A stretch of 64,000 nt of DNA from contig JBBELK010001218.1 of the NCBI GenBank assembly GCA_037783545.1, positions 62,001-126,000 of the forward strand, in the 5' to 3' direction. This stretch comes from Henricia sp. BOLD:AAB3569. Lineage: Eukaryota > Echinodermata > Asteroidea > Spinulosida > Echinasteridae. The notes under the pieces were generated by a model that searched no databases, had not been told where the DNA came from, and worked only from the letters and a program-made list of their open reading frames with translations. Below, piece after piece: positions 38,701 through 49,319 of this stretch (position 1 is the first letter of the stretch; each line of letters starts with the position of its first letter). The position numbers and the translations under genes are program-made.

Positions 38701-41700
38701 CGGAAATTTTGGTAGGAAGGGATAGTCTAAACAACAAAAACTCAATCCAATTTCGAGAACAAGTATACAAATTATTGCTTTTAAGCATAACATGACCAAA
38801 TTTATTAAATTGTATCAAAAAGACTCATGTGTGCATTTATGCGCAACAGGTGCTTATATTAACTTTAAAGCTTTGCTTGTATCTCCTCAGAGTTGAAATA
38901 CCCCAAGTTCTCAGGATGCTTATTACAGGTAGAAGAGTATATACTGAAACGCAAAAGAAACTTAACACCTTTTAAACCTTTAAATAGCAAAGATAACACT
39001 GCGTGTAGTAATGTGTATTGAAACTTATTTGTGGACAATAGTGTCTTCACCGTCAGACCAAATGGTGTCTGAAGGTCACTTGAACCTTCAATGGTCACTT
39101 CATGGCACAGCTGACTGTCAGTGATTAGCCAAGGAGTATGGGATGATTGTAATGAGCTGCACGTGATGTTGACTTTAAACAAGCCAGTGCAAAATGGGCA
39201 TTTCAAGCAACATGCCACGATTGTCTGGGGATCAACGGCACCGTGCCCTGGGCATGCTGCAAGGCGGACTGAGCTACCGTGAGGTGGCACGTCATCTTGG
39301 CTGTTCACACCAGACGATATCGGCCCTGGTGGACAGAGAAACCCTCCACAACTCTGCAGATGACAGACCTCGATCAGGGAGGCCAAGAGTCACCAATGTT
39401 TCAATTAGCGATTTTTGGTTTGAACTGTTACAATTTCATTACATTTTAAACAAGTGGTAAGTTTATTTTGCGTTTCAGTATATAATTCAAAATTTTAAGG
39501 TCATGTCCTCTTTTTTGTTGTATTTTCAGAACCTTTTCCCTGTACCTCACCTGGTCACATGACTGTATTGCCTCGGCGTAGTCCTGGCTCTTGATGTAAG
39601 CCATGCTAAGGTTCAGGTGACCGGCGAGAAGAATCTCTTTCGACGACGTCTTCTGCTCGTCCGAGAAGTCCGAGTCCATATCCAAGTAGTCAATGATTTT
39701 CTTGTATTGTTTGACGGCTTTTTTGTAGTTACCTGCCTATAGACGTAGTAAAGGTACACTACAGTTACACTACTCACAATAAGTTTGCGATATTGGTATG
39801 TTGCCAGTTTTTGATTTTTTTTCTTCAAATGACTGTTTTCACCTATTCCTGTGACAAGGTGCATCTGTCATGCAGATACAATTTTCTTATCATTCAAGCG
39901 AAATGTATCCCTCAATAAAATATCTGCATACCAGGGTTGTAGTCGAGTCATCACAAGTCTTTCACAAGTCCAAAGCCGATAAAATCACAAGTCCCGCACA
40001 AGTCCGTCACAACTCCAGTAACAAGAAGCAAGGGATGAACACGCACAAAAGAATGCCTTTGTTAGAGTTCATTTGAAATAGCTTGTGACTCAAATTAATA
40101 GGACCCAGGGACTTGTGGTAGGCTTCTGAATGTTTGTGAGGACTTGTGATGGACTTGACTACAACCCTGCTGCGTACAACCCACAATATCCCTAACTTAT
40201 TGTGAGTAGTGTTAAAACTTGAAGCCTGTATACAGGAATTTGGAATTTCCCAACATTTTATCCAACCATTTAACCAGAAAAATTGTACTCTAAATGGAAG
40301 ATAGAAGTGGTTCCAACTGTCCAATAAAATGATTCCGCCCGAGATGATACTTTTATATGAATAATATGGCAACTGAAGATCAGGTCAGGTCAGGTGTGGG
40401 AGCATGTGCCGCATCGGCACTTCGCCGCGTTCACCATCTTTCTCCACTCCTTCAGTCTCCTTATAGCGATCGATCAGGCCTGCGCCGGACACATCCCCCA
40501 CCCCTCCAGATGGTCCCCCAGCTGCGCCAACCACGGCACACTGGGTCGACCAACAGGTCGCCTCTACCCCGGCCCTTGCACTGAGGATCCGATTCGCCGG
40601 GGAAAAGCAAACCACGTGGCCGTAGAGGTGCAGCTGGCGCTCTCGGATCAAGCAGGTGACCCTCCCCACCTGCGCCCTGTTGAGCACCTCCCGGTTTGAC
40701 AAATGGTTTGTCCAACGGTACCCGAAGATGCAGCGAACGGAAGTAGTCATGAAGGCGTCCAGTCGTTGCCTCAACCCGCTAGTCAAGGTCCATGCTTCAC
40801 TTGCGTAAAGCAAGACGCGCAGGACCAGCGAGCAGAAGACTGGGACTTTCGTCCACCTGCTCAAATGCCAAGAGCTCCAATCAGTCTTGTTCAGTGAGTT
40901 CATCACTCCCTGCGCTAGGCCTAGATGTCGAGAGACATCAGCTTTGCTAGTTGCGGAGCGGTGAACCATGCTACTGAGGTAAGTGAAGCTCTCCACGATC
41001 TCAACACTCCCGCCCGATGCAAGATGAGAATCGACAGCTGCATCCAGAAGGTCACCAAAAACCTGGATCTTGGTCTTGATCCACGAGACTCGCAATTCGA
41101 GCCTCACCGCCTCCCCACTCAGTGTCTCGAGTGCCCCCATCAGAATCTTCATCGTCTCGGCAAAGATCACAGCGTCATCGGCGAAGTCCAGAATGGTGAT
41201 CTGAACATCTCCGCATGACACTCCACAGTCGGTCCCTCCCACCATCCGTCCCAAAATCCAGTCCATGCAAGTGTTGAAAAGTACGCATCTCTGCCTCACT
41301 CCAGTATCAACTAGAAAGAAGTCAGAGACGCTACTGCCGCACTTCAGGGAGTACAGGGAGGCGATAAGATGCACCAACCGAGGAGGTATCCCGCGGAGCC
41401 CAAGGATCTTTTATAAAGGGCATCCCTACTGACCGAGTCGAATGCCTTTTTGAAGTCGATAGCTGCCATCAGCCCACGATTGAACTCTTGAAAGCGCTTG
41501 AACTCTTGAAAGCGCTTGAACTCTTGAAAGCGCTTGAACTCTTGAAAGCGCTTGAACTCTTGAAAGCGCTTGGTGAGGACACCAAGTGCAGACACCTGGC
41601 GCTGTGCCTTCTTTAATCTGCCCCAGAGCCTTTCGAACTTCTCGGTGGGTTACAGGTCACTGGCGGTTCGGCAGAAATTCGCAGTCAGGCGGGTCAGCAC

Positions 41701-44700
41701 TATATAGCTTCTCAAAGTAACCGGCCCAATGTTCCCTAACAGCACGCTCCTCAGTCAGGATCTCGCCGTCAGCCGGATTGCCCCGTAGGCCGGTCTGGAG
41801 TCACTTTTACTTAGGAGGCCCTTGACCGTCTCACAGAGGTCCCGGACTCTGGCCTCCAGGTCCCCACGCATCGCTCGAAGCACTTTGCGCCGCAGCTCCC
41901 TGTGCTGTCCGGTCTTGCCGTCGAGCTTCGCCCTGCGGCTCCTCTCGATGATTTCAGCAGTTTCCCTGCAGATCCCGAGGTCTAATCTTTTCGGCTTCTC
42001 CGCAATGCACTCACCAGCAGCCTCCAAGATGTGGGCTCTGAAGGCCGACCACATCATCTCCGGGTGCTTATCAGCAGCCATTCTCTCAAGCGCCTCCCCC
42101 AGCCTGCCGGCATAGGCTCGAGCCCCGTCTGGGTCCTGCAGGCGGCCAACGTCCAGCCTTTGGCCTGTCGTCGCCCATCTCGGACGCCTCAGACGCAGCT
42201 TTAGGGTTGCTACCAGCAGCCTGTGGTCAGTACTGAAGTACTGGACAACTGAAGATGAATTTGTATAAATGCATGTGCACACATTTTTCCCCACAAGAAC
42301 AAAACTAGGCCCTTGACTACTGTGGTATTATAGCCATTTTTTGTGCAGTATAGCTATTTTCTTCAAAGCATGAACATGGTTTTCCATTGTTTTCTCGCAT
42401 GGTACATTGTAGATCAAGATGAGCTACCTAGCTGACTTACACACACAGGTTAGTTTTTATCACGTAACAGATTTCCCAATCCTGTATCTTTAAAGGATTT
42501 TGTTCAGATTTTTCCAGAAAATGAACTTCATTCTAATCCACCAAATCATATAAAGTACATACTTATGTACCTCCCAAAAATACTATCTATGGGACGAAAA
42601 CCATATTTAGAAGAGATCATTGTCTAAAGACTTTAATACAATGTATTTCATGTGTAGTCCGTCACTAAACACGATAAGTCCGTCACTTTTATTCTTCACT
42701 AATTTCCACTTGTAGGGATGTCAGTTGGCGGTAAAAATTTGGCCTGAAATCTCAGGAACTTTTGCCTGAAATGTGTACAAACATATGCAGTTATGTAAAA
42801 ACGAACAAAATGAAAAAGCCTGAGATCAGGCAATTGCCTGAACTGTGACACCCCTGCACTTGAAATTAACCACCCCTATACGAAACTGCCGAACAGACAA
42901 GCACTCATTTTGGAATACGCTATTGTGCAAAATAGATACTCAAAAATCCCTCATTTGATGGAAAAAAACACACACACCCCGCATCACGATGATGGAAAAT
43001 TTTTACTCTATTATGAGAGCGGCGCAATGACCTTTGCCTATGGTGCGGTCCACCCATAGAAACTTCTCCCAAACATGAAGCGATCGACAGGTAAACATTT
43101 TACGACCGTTTCCTTTGTACGTGTGTAAGTGTTACACGCATAGAAATACATTGAATCTATGACGTCGTCATTTTTGGCGAAGTGAGACGCCGCGAATATT
43201 AAAACCTACAACTGAAAAAAGGGTCGGAAAAAAACACTTTTAGCTACCGTTTCAGAAGGTCCATCACATTTTCTCGGACTCTTTTTTTACACCTTGAAAA
43301 TTCATAACAGACTTTGCTCAAAAATGTGATCTGGACACTAATAAGTATACAACATACCTTAAAGCTCTCTGTACCCTTTGCCTTTGTTGTCTCTGCGGCA
43401 ATCAATTTCTCTCCAGCGTCCATCTCCCAAGATTCCTTGGCCTGGAATGAAAATAATAATGCATTTCAAGCCTCATTGTAAAATGAGACCATGTTTAACT
43501 TAGCCTTTTGAATGTTTCGCATACCGGTAAATAGCATCTGGTGTGCTGAAGGTTCGTACTTCTTTTCACTTTATATCCGATTGACCAGACTAAATTTTTG
43601 TGATGCACGCGGCATGTGTGAAGTCCAGAATCAATACCAGTTTCACCACGAGATGAAATTATGATGGCATAAAGCAACCAGACTGTTGGTTGCTAGGCAT
43701 TGGTGTGCACCACGTAGCAATAATAGCATGGTATGCAACTTTCTAAACTGCACCTCCATAACTGCCATAATCTAAGTGCTGATAGGGTTGTGCGCCTTGG
43801 CCATTGGCAAGGGCCCAATTTTATAGAGCTGCTTAAGCGCTAGCTGAAAACGTGTGCTTACATTAAGGCTATTTCACGGCCGCGGCGTGCTGAAGCATGT
43901 GCGCGCTTGGAAACCGCCATTGTTGCGTCACTATCTTCAGCAAAATGTTGCTCTGCGGTTAAGGCAGGTTTTCAGTTGCTTACCGTTAACGATATCTATG
44001 AAATAGCCCGTCGCTCAGTTAATGGAAAATGGGCTGTTAAACAGCTCTATGAAATTGGCCCCAGGTAGCCACCTGGTGATTTCCTGATGGCAGCAGTACA
44101 TGTAATTTAATGGCAACAGTGCCAGGAGTACCCTTTAGGGTAGACACGTGCGCTATACAAGAATCCACTATTATTATTATTATTATTAAAGGAAAAGCAG
44201 TATATTCACTGCGATTTAAATAACCGGATACCTTTACTAAGTTGTTGAGTGTAACTTGGTACTTGAGGGTAGCGTCTGTGGGGACGTTGACGGCCGTGCA
44301 CCCCTGACTCCCAAAACCATACTTAGGCTTGATGGTGATCTGGGCCATCTCTTCATGTAACATTTGCTGAATACCCTTCTCTAATCCCTCTGGAATGTTG
44401 TGATCAATGCCTGATTATAACAAGAGGAGAAAAACAAAATCACAACAAAAATCAGATTTTGGATGATGAGCTACACATAATACTTCTACAGACCTTAGGA
44501 GTTTTGCTTACCTTCTCCAATTACAAAGTTCACATCTCGTTCATCAAATACGGTGTCACCATGCTGCCCAACAATGTGAACTGATGAAACCAAAAATAAA
44601 GAACATTTGGTTCACAAAAACATAACTAAAGATACCTTCTGCCTTGACATTACTAAATTTGTTACCTAAATTGTTTACCCCAAAGTTTGTTAGATAATCA

Positions 44701-47700
44701 ACATTACTAAAGTTCAAATGAACGTAACTCGAAAAGTTAAAAACAAGAAATAGGACGTATAACTGCTTTATATGAGCAGTTCAACCTGCTTTTCAACAGT
44801 GAAAACAATTTCCATAGTCCATTTCAATAAGGGGAAACATTCTTCTTTTGTTGTATATACAGTAACACCCAAAGATATCTTTTCTCATTTTTAATTGGAG
44901 GAAATCTGAGATTATAAAAAGTGCTTCTCTGACATCCCCACCACATTTTCCGTTTTTACTAAATTTCAGTTACTGTTTTTATAAATTTCCTACTGCAAGG
45001 GTGCATTTTTATTCTGATACCAGTTTGTTCATGCTACAGAGGCATTTTGGCAGACCACTCTTGCTCTGAAAGCTGTTATGGGGGGGAAAAAAGATCCTCC
45101 ATTTTCGACTCCAAACAAAATTCCTAAAAAGATCTGGGAAGCTTGAAATGCAATTTATGAACGCAGAATTGACCCAAACAAAATATTTTGAAAAATGGAG
45201 GATCGAATATTAAGGTAATTGGTTTTAGATTCGGATTTCTCTCTCAACACTAAAACATACGGTCACAAACCTTCAACACTGGAATCATCTGTGGGTTTGT
45301 CAAATCCCTTCCCTTCGGAGATAATTCTGCGGACAATACCGCCGTCCTTAGCTTCGCTCAGGTCCTCTCCCGTCCAATCAAACAACTCGACCTCGAAGAC
45401 AAGAATGGCGTCCGCTGGAATCTTACCCTGGCCTGAACAGATTGGACCAATCAGAAAGCATGACATTAACGTGTAAATGAATTGTCAGTTTTTTTTAGAC
45501 AGTCACCCTATGAGGTCAAACTGTAGTCATTGGAATTTTTGGCAAAACTCTCTCGGCCAATGGCATTGGTTCAACTCTTTCATTGGTAATCTGAAATGTC
45601 CATTGCAAAACCACATGGACATGATTCAGTGATTTTTACTGTAGAGTCACTACCTTGTTAAAGGAGCATCCGATCCAGATAACATTTTTGACACCTTAAC
45701 CCCCATTTTCCACACAGGTGTTGAGATTTTGATACCATCATTTATGACCCGCTCTGCAAAAAAGGTCCTTAAAGATAGTATACATGATTGGTAAACTGTT
45801 ACAAATAGTTTTATCCCCCTGTGTGATTGAAGATATGCATGATTAAAACCAACCTGAGCAAAAACCAGCTCCGTACTTCGTCTAACTTTTGAGAAAACAG
45901 TAAAAAAAGAGTTTGCAGTCATTTTGCCCCAAAACCACTTCGCCCTGAACCATTTCGCCCTGAACCACGGCCTGTGCACGAAGTGGTTTTGGGGCGAAGT
46001 GACATTTGGGCGATGTAGTGTTTGGACGAAGTGATTTGGGACAAAATGGCACTAGGGCGAAGTGGTTTGGGAGCAAAATGGCACTTGGGCGAAATGGTTT
46101 TGGGGCGAATTGAATTTTCGTCTCATGAGACGAAAACTCATTGTTTTACTCATTTCCCAAAGACTATAGCACTTCAGACAAAACAATTTCAGGTGAAGTT
46201 TTCTACAGTCATCATGTTTATATTGTGTAAGTTAGGCGTAAATCTGTGAACATTTCTGATTTTCGAGATACCAATCATGTACATGTATACTGCTTTTAAG
46301 TCACGCAGGCTAGGTCGAGTTTTTGCGACCATAAGAAGAAATCTGCAGCAGATCGATGCTCATTAAAATACAAAAACACAATGGAAATTCTAGGTCGAGC
46401 ACGGACATTCCAGGCAGTATCTGGGCACTGCCAGGAATTTCCATTGTGTTTTCGTATTTTAATGGATCTGCCACATATTTCTTCTTATGGTCAGGAAAAC
46501 TCGACCTAGCCTGCGCGACTTAAGGTCCTTTTTGGCAGAGCAGGTCACATTTGTCCTTTTTCTCAGTACCATTCTAAAATTTCAAGCTCTCAGTCTATGT
46601 ATTTTCAAGGATATCGTCAAAAAAACAAAAAAAACACTGTTTTGTAAACTAATTTATCTGGTTACATAAAGCAATACAGCAATTACACCAACCTCTTTGC
46701 TTCCACATCCAAATTGGGGATTGCAAATTTACTGTTTTCAGCCCATAGATAGTATTTTGGGGAGGTATTTTATATGTCTGTTAGGTTAAAACAAATTCCT
46801 TTTCCTGGAAAATCTGAAAGAGCTGCTCTAATTACCCGTTTAATTCTGAATAACTTACCTTTCTCGCCATATGCATACTCCGGTTTACAAGTTAGGACAG
46901 AAACCTCCCCCCTCCTCATTGTAGCCACACCCATATCCCATGCCTTGATGACTTCACCTGTCATTTAGAAATAAAGGTTGGCAAAAAAAAAGATTACCAT
47001 ATTGCACTCAGACCTTCATATTAGGGGCGTTCGAGATGCTTACACCGGGTAACACCAACTTACACCGGAGCATTCTTTTAGCCATCACGTGCTACACGAG
47101 TCTGCCCCGGTGGCTGCCACCACTGCCCGAGCTCGCGGCTGGGTCTCTGGTGTAATGACGTTATCTAGTAACCGCGAGTAGTAAAACATGGCGGACAGTT
47201 TGGAATCGCGACGTGAGTACGAAGAAAAACACAGATTTATGACACAAAATAAAAGGGAATAGGGCTGTAAATACGTTTTGCTTAATCAGTAGATGTCTGT
47301 GGGCATTGACAAAGTTTATTGCGGTACTTAATTTAGGGCAACTGTTTTTGCGTAGCGCCGGCTTAATTTTTCATCGTGAGTCAAACGATAACAGCGTTTA
47401 TAAAGCTCCACCCGGCAACAACCTTTGACATGTGTTCCCAGAAACCCTGTGTCGTTCGTTTTGCATCTTCTGGAGGCTTCCCCCGGTGTAAACCCCGTGT
47501 TACCCGGTGTAAGCATCTCGAACGCCCCTATTAAAGCCTGGTACAGTGAAACCCGCTATTAAGGCTACCTTGATAAACAGGCCACCTGCTCATAGTGGCC
47601 ACCGGTTTTTGGTCCCACATGCCATAAAGAGGCCACCCGTTACTGGCCAGTTTTTTACGGCCTCGAGGGTGGCCACTATATACCAGTTTCTCTGTACATC

Positions 47701-48294
47701 ATTTGCAGTGACCCAAAATTTTACTTCACGTTTTGACAAGAAAAACCCGACTAAAAGTGTTGATAGCGATGGTAACAAACACCACATGATTTTTTTTCCA
47801 CTGCCAAATTGCCAAAATACTCTCTGCAGATATTTGTTTTAATCATTTATTCAACACAAAAAATATGCATGGATTTTTCAGGTTTTCTGAAGTACTGCGT
47901 TCGTGGCTAAAATTTCTACAAGGCAGTTTATCAACATTATTCTTTAGTTTTGCAATGCTGTGTAGTTTCTGTTTAAACAAAATTCCAATCGTGTAATTTG
48001 TCTTTAGACGGCCTGAAATTAACACTACATTTATGTACCTTGTCCCAGTTTGAATGTAAACTTTTCATTTCGTCTCCGACTGGAGTCAAACTCCTCTCCA
48101 TTCAATAATGTGCCCACATAATGCACGCTGACCGAATCCCCCTTCATGGGTCGTTCTTCCTCAGTGGTACCGGTATCACCCTCTTTTACAACAGCTTTTA
48201 AGACTCCTCCATCCTTATTAGGGGTGATGTCGTCACCAGTGCCAGCGAGGGGATGGACCTGAGGGACTTCATCAGCTGGGTTGTTTTCCACCAT
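35737..48294 (-). CDS. FKBP4: FKBP4/FKBP5-type immunophilin co-chaperone (FKBP52-like)
   Basis: Nine coding exons: 48039-48294, 46859-46957, 45271-45432, 44512-44580, 44232-44410, 43358-43441, 39551-39736, 37760-37999 and 35737-36108, which join to 548 residues. Large FKBPs bind Hsp90 through TPR repeats; the first FKBP domain is a peptidyl-prolyl isomerase. Seen: an FK1 domain with [22 protein letters not shown] and [11 protein letters not shown], so the usual active-site Tyr, Phe, Asp and Trp are present; a more divergent FK2 ([14 protein letters not shown] to [10 protein letters not shown]), as usual for this family; then AKESWEM and three TPRs, including [19 protein letters not shown] and [13 protein letters not shown]. 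The last exon encodes [27 protein letters not shown] text and an acidic tail with long DAGG and DAVN repeats. An acceptor at 48306 implies a non-coding first exon upstream. Confidence 0.94.
35795..36002 (-). repeat. 12-bp coding minisatellite in FKBP4 last exon
   Basis: Two adjoining 12-bp arrays sit in the reading frame: eight DAGG units followed by nine DAVN units, then degenerate DAGN and DVGN. Within each array the DNA repeats are nearly identical, indicating recent expansion. The tail remains in frame and ends normally (TESMEVEA, stop). Confidence 0.95.
36238..36309 (-). tRNA. tRNA-like cloverleaf, Thr(AGT)-like, probable pseudogene or SINE head
   Basis: On the minus strand all four arms can be drawn: acceptor TGCTCGG with TCGAGCA (one G-T), D arm GTC...GAC, anticodon stem TCTGC/GCAGA with loop CTAGTAT (anticodon AGT, T at position 33), and T stem GTGGG/CCCGC. 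The T loop reads TTTGAGT instead of the invariant TTC, which argues that it is not a working gene. It lies in the last FKBP4 intron, same strand. Confidence 0.45.
36537..36980. mobile_element. TIR element with ACATCGACATTGCAACT ends
   Basis: The left end AGCGTACATCGACATTGCAA is inverted at the right as TTGCAATGTCGATGTAAGCT. The interior repeats CAACTGATCAGTTG palindromes and GTCGATGTG. It lies in the last FKBP4 intron and is non-coding. Confidence 0.75.
37320..37610 (-). repeat. tRNA-derived SINE, copy 2
   Basis: The head GGTACCGTGGCCGAGTGG and B box GGTTCGATACCCGG match 18138-18427, as do AAAGATCCCAGAGCATTC and GTGTCTCTGG in the body. It lies in an FKBP4 intron just before the exon at 37760. 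Confidence 0.75.
38202..38452. mobile_element. hAT-like MITE with CAGGGTGTCC ends
   Basis: It begins CAGGGTGTCCACGGGTCTTT and ends ACCCGCGGACACCCTG. Inside are repeated AAGTCTTAAA / GGTCTTAAAT segments. The termini suggest hAT, but I could not settle a clean target duplication. It lies in an FKBP4 intron. Confidence 0.7.
38937..39484 (+). mobile_element. Internally deleted Tc1-like transposon
   Basis: The ends ATATACTGAAACGCAAAA and TTTTGCGTTTCAGTATAT are inverted and abut TA. Inside, plus-strand 39194-39390 encodes the N-terminal DNA-binding part of a Tc1 transposase: [38 protein letters not shown] (helix-turn-helix) and the GRPR hook in [10 protein letters not shown]. The DDE catalytic domain is gone; the frame then runs into the 3' end of the element. 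It lies in the FKBP4 intron upstream of the exon at 37760. Confidence 0.85.
39932..40169. mobile_element. hAT MITE with 8-bp target duplication
   Basis: The ends CAGGGTTGTAGTCGAGTC and GACTTGACTACAACCCTG are inverted. The flanks CTGCATAC and CTGCGTAC form an 8-bp target duplication with one mismatch, the hAT norm. Internal repeats of TCACAAGTC are present. It lies in FKBP4 intron 6; a degraded relative is seen near 24165-24250. Confidence 0.85.
40385..42240 (-). mobile_element. Decayed LINE in FKBP4 intron
   Basis: Same strand as FKBP4. Seen in order: [76 protein letters not shown] (RT FADD box), [40 protein letters not shown] and [14 protein letters not shown]. The RT palm between endonuclease and FKKAFDS is deleted, and frames are broken. 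The reading frame contains the 18-bp repeat at 41485-41575. Confidence 0.88.
41485..41575 (-). repeat. 18-bp in-frame minisatellite inside LINE
   Basis: Five near-identical copies of GAACTCTTGAAAGCGCTT encode repeated KRFQEF in the LINE frame. Other LINE copies have a single unit (for example FTERFCEFNR). Confidence 0.93.
42478..43340. mobile_element. Family D element with unrelated middle
   Basis: The left part, in inverse orientation, has CAGATTTTTCCAGAAAATGA, CATTCTAATCC and CTCCCAAAAATACTATCTAT; the right part ends AAAAATGTGATCTGGACAC. The middle (about 42640-43260) does not match other copies and shows no gene. It lies in FKBP4 intron 6. Confidence 0.6.
43590..43770 (+). repeat. Repeat homologous to 58795-59165 (empty site of a MITE)
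   Basis: GACCAGACTAAATTTTTGT, CAGAATCAATACC, GACTGTTGGTTGCTA and CCACGTAGCAA match the region around 58800-59110, which has the 185-bp hAT-like MITE inserted; this copy lacks it. Confidence 0.75.
43775..44190 (+). repeat. ATT-tailed SINE, copy 2, interrupted by a MITE
   Basis: GTGCTGATAGGGTTG ... GGCCATTGG, then after the insertion GCCACCTGGTGATTTCCTGA, GGCAACAGTGCCAGGAG, GTGCGCTATACAAGAATCC and an ATT run. It is collinear with 6146-6322 except for the family C MITE at 43811-44062. Confidence 0.75.
43811..44062. mobile_element. MITE family C, copy 2
   Basis: The ends GGGCCCAATTTTATAGAGCT and AGCTCTATGAAATTGGCCCC are inverted. It is inserted inside the ATT-tailed SINE. FKBP4 intron. Confidence 0.82.
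45751..46545. mobile_element. Nested TIR element containing family B copy 3
   Basis: The outer ends CTCTGCAAAAAAGGTCCTTA and TAAGGTCCTTTTTGGCAGAG are inverted. Within it, 45775-46290 matches family B (CATGATTGGTAAACTG ... CACTTCGCCC ... ATTTCAGGTGAAG ... CCAATCATGTACATG). Confidence 0.72.
46300..46523. mobile_element. Palindromic MITE, CAGGCTAGGTCGAGTTTT ends
   Basis: The left end CACGCAGGCTAGGTCGAGTT is inverted at the right as AACTCGACCTAGCCTGCGCG. Further pairing includes ATAAGAAGAAAT / ATTTCTTCTTAT and AATACAAAAACACAATGGAA / TTCCATTGTGTTTTCGTATT. Nearly the whole element can fold into one hairpin. Confidence 0.82.
47034..47528. mobile_element. TIR element with start-exon-like insert
   Basis: The ends GGGGCGTTCGAGATGCTTAC and GTAAGCATCTCGAACGCCCC are perfectly inverted, and TATTA flanks both sides (5-bp duplication). 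Inside, at about 47187-47212, AAAACATGGCGGACAGTTTG leads to a GAC/GTGAGTACG donor-like sequence, resembling a first coding exon (MADSLESR). It lies in FKBP4 intron 1. Confidence 0.82.
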
Positions 48295-48375
48295 TTTAAC
48301 AGACTCTAAAATCATTTGAAACAAAATTATATAAATTTGCATTGTATCGTACCTACCGGTAAAGAAGCGTGTCCA

Positions 48376-48850
48376 GGGGCCAATTTCACGGCGCTGCTAA
48401 GCACACAAATTTGCTTAGCTCAGGATTTGTTTGCTTTATTTTGCAAAAATGGATGGTAAGCAGTCAGTAATGTGTATTGAAATTTATTTATTTATTTAAT
48501 TTATTTATTTCATTTTCCGGGATATACAAATCACAGAAATAAATTATGCACATATTTGAATATATGCAAACCTGCCCTCTGTCATGGCCGCCATGCATAA
48601 GGTCTATACCCAAATAGCTCCCGCAGGATTACCCAAAAGAAACAAGTGTCTATCGAGGGGCTCTCCAAACTAATTGGATAATACATTTAGGATAAATACA
48701 TTTAATAAAAATATTTACAAAAAGGTATTCTCCTACTCTTGCGAAGAACACAAGTTGGCGTATAATTTTGGCTTGTAATCCATTTTATAAAGCAAATAAA
48801 TACTGTGCAAAGCAGATTTCTGTGCTTAGCAGCGCTATGAAATTGACCCC
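48376..48850. mobile_element. MITE family C, copy 3 (longer)
   Basis: The ends GGGGCCAATTTCACGGCGCT and AGCGCTATGAAATTGACCCC are inverted, with inner GCTAAGCACA / TGTGCTTAGC. The middle has a TTTA run and half of another MITE (CCTGCCCTCTGTCATGGCCG ... GGTCTATACC), so it is itself a composite. Confidence 0.78.
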
Positions 48851-48924
48851 AGGTCATATTTTTGACCCCTCCATATGATTCCCCAGATTTTGATACCATA
48901 TCATGTGTCAAATTTTTCTCATTT

Positions 48925-49071
48925 AATAGACCTTATGCGTAGCGGCCATGATAGAGGGCAGTCACATTGTCACAGTGCGTCATGCACGAGTAGGCACATT
49001 GTGGATCTATTGTCACATCATTTAAATATAAAAACCTGCCCTCTATCATGACCGCTACGCATAAGGTCTAT
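48925..49071. mobile_element. Hairpin MITE, TAGACCTTATGCG ends
   Basis: TAGACCTTATGCGTAGCGGC at the left is inverted at the right as GCCGCTACGCATAAGGTCTA-type sequence (GACCGCTACGCATAAGGTCT). CATGATAGAGGGCAG pairs with CTGCCCTCTATCATG-type text. It has TA flanks. A relative is at 55590-55729. Confidence 0.82.
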
Positions 49072-49137
49072 ACCATTCTGAAATTGTGCCAGCTTGACCA
49101 TTTTACCAACTCGACCGTTGGTAACTGGTCGAGTTGA

Positions 49138-49317
49138 CTCCAGTTTAAAGTCGAGTTGGTCACGATGAACGAATAGATGGAATCATTAGGTCTGGGAACC
49201 AGACAAAAGACACGCGACACACTAAACCCTTCGCGGCATTAGAGGGTGCAGTAGGCCTTGTCCGGTTCCCAGACGTAAAGATTGTCTATTCGTGACCAAC
49301 TCGACTTCAAAGTGGAG
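49138..49317. mobile_element. 180-bp palindrome with CAACTCGAC arms
   Basis: CTCCAGTTTAAAGTCGAGTT / AACTCGACTTCAAAGTGGAG are inverted ends, followed inward by GGTCACGA..GAATAGA and its inverse. It shares the CAACTCG core with the arrays at 11.7-14.1 kb. Confidence 0.7.
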
Positions 49318-49319
49318 TC

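Larger units (their letters stand above)
45657..46830. mobile_element. Family D element carrying a nested family B element
   Basis: Family D text runs GTTAAAGGAGCATCCGATCC ... GTTGAGATTTTGATACC, is interrupted, and resumes with TCAGTACCATTCTAAAATTTC ... GGATATCGTCAAAAAAAC ... CTGGTTACATAAAGC ... GGAAAATCTG. The interruption (about 45751-46545) is another TIR element. The whole nest sits in FKBP4 intron 2 and ends just before the exon at 46859. Confidence 0.72.
48363..49100. mobile_element. Family D element with two MITEs nested in it
   Basis: Family D text GAAGCGTGTCCAG, then AGGTCATATTTTTGACCCCT ... GATTTTGATACCATATCA ... TTTTTCTCATTT, then ACCATTCTGAAATTGTG is contiguous in other copies. 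Here it is split by 48376-48850 and again by 48925-49071. It is immediately upstream of the FKBP4 coding start. Confidence 0.72.
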
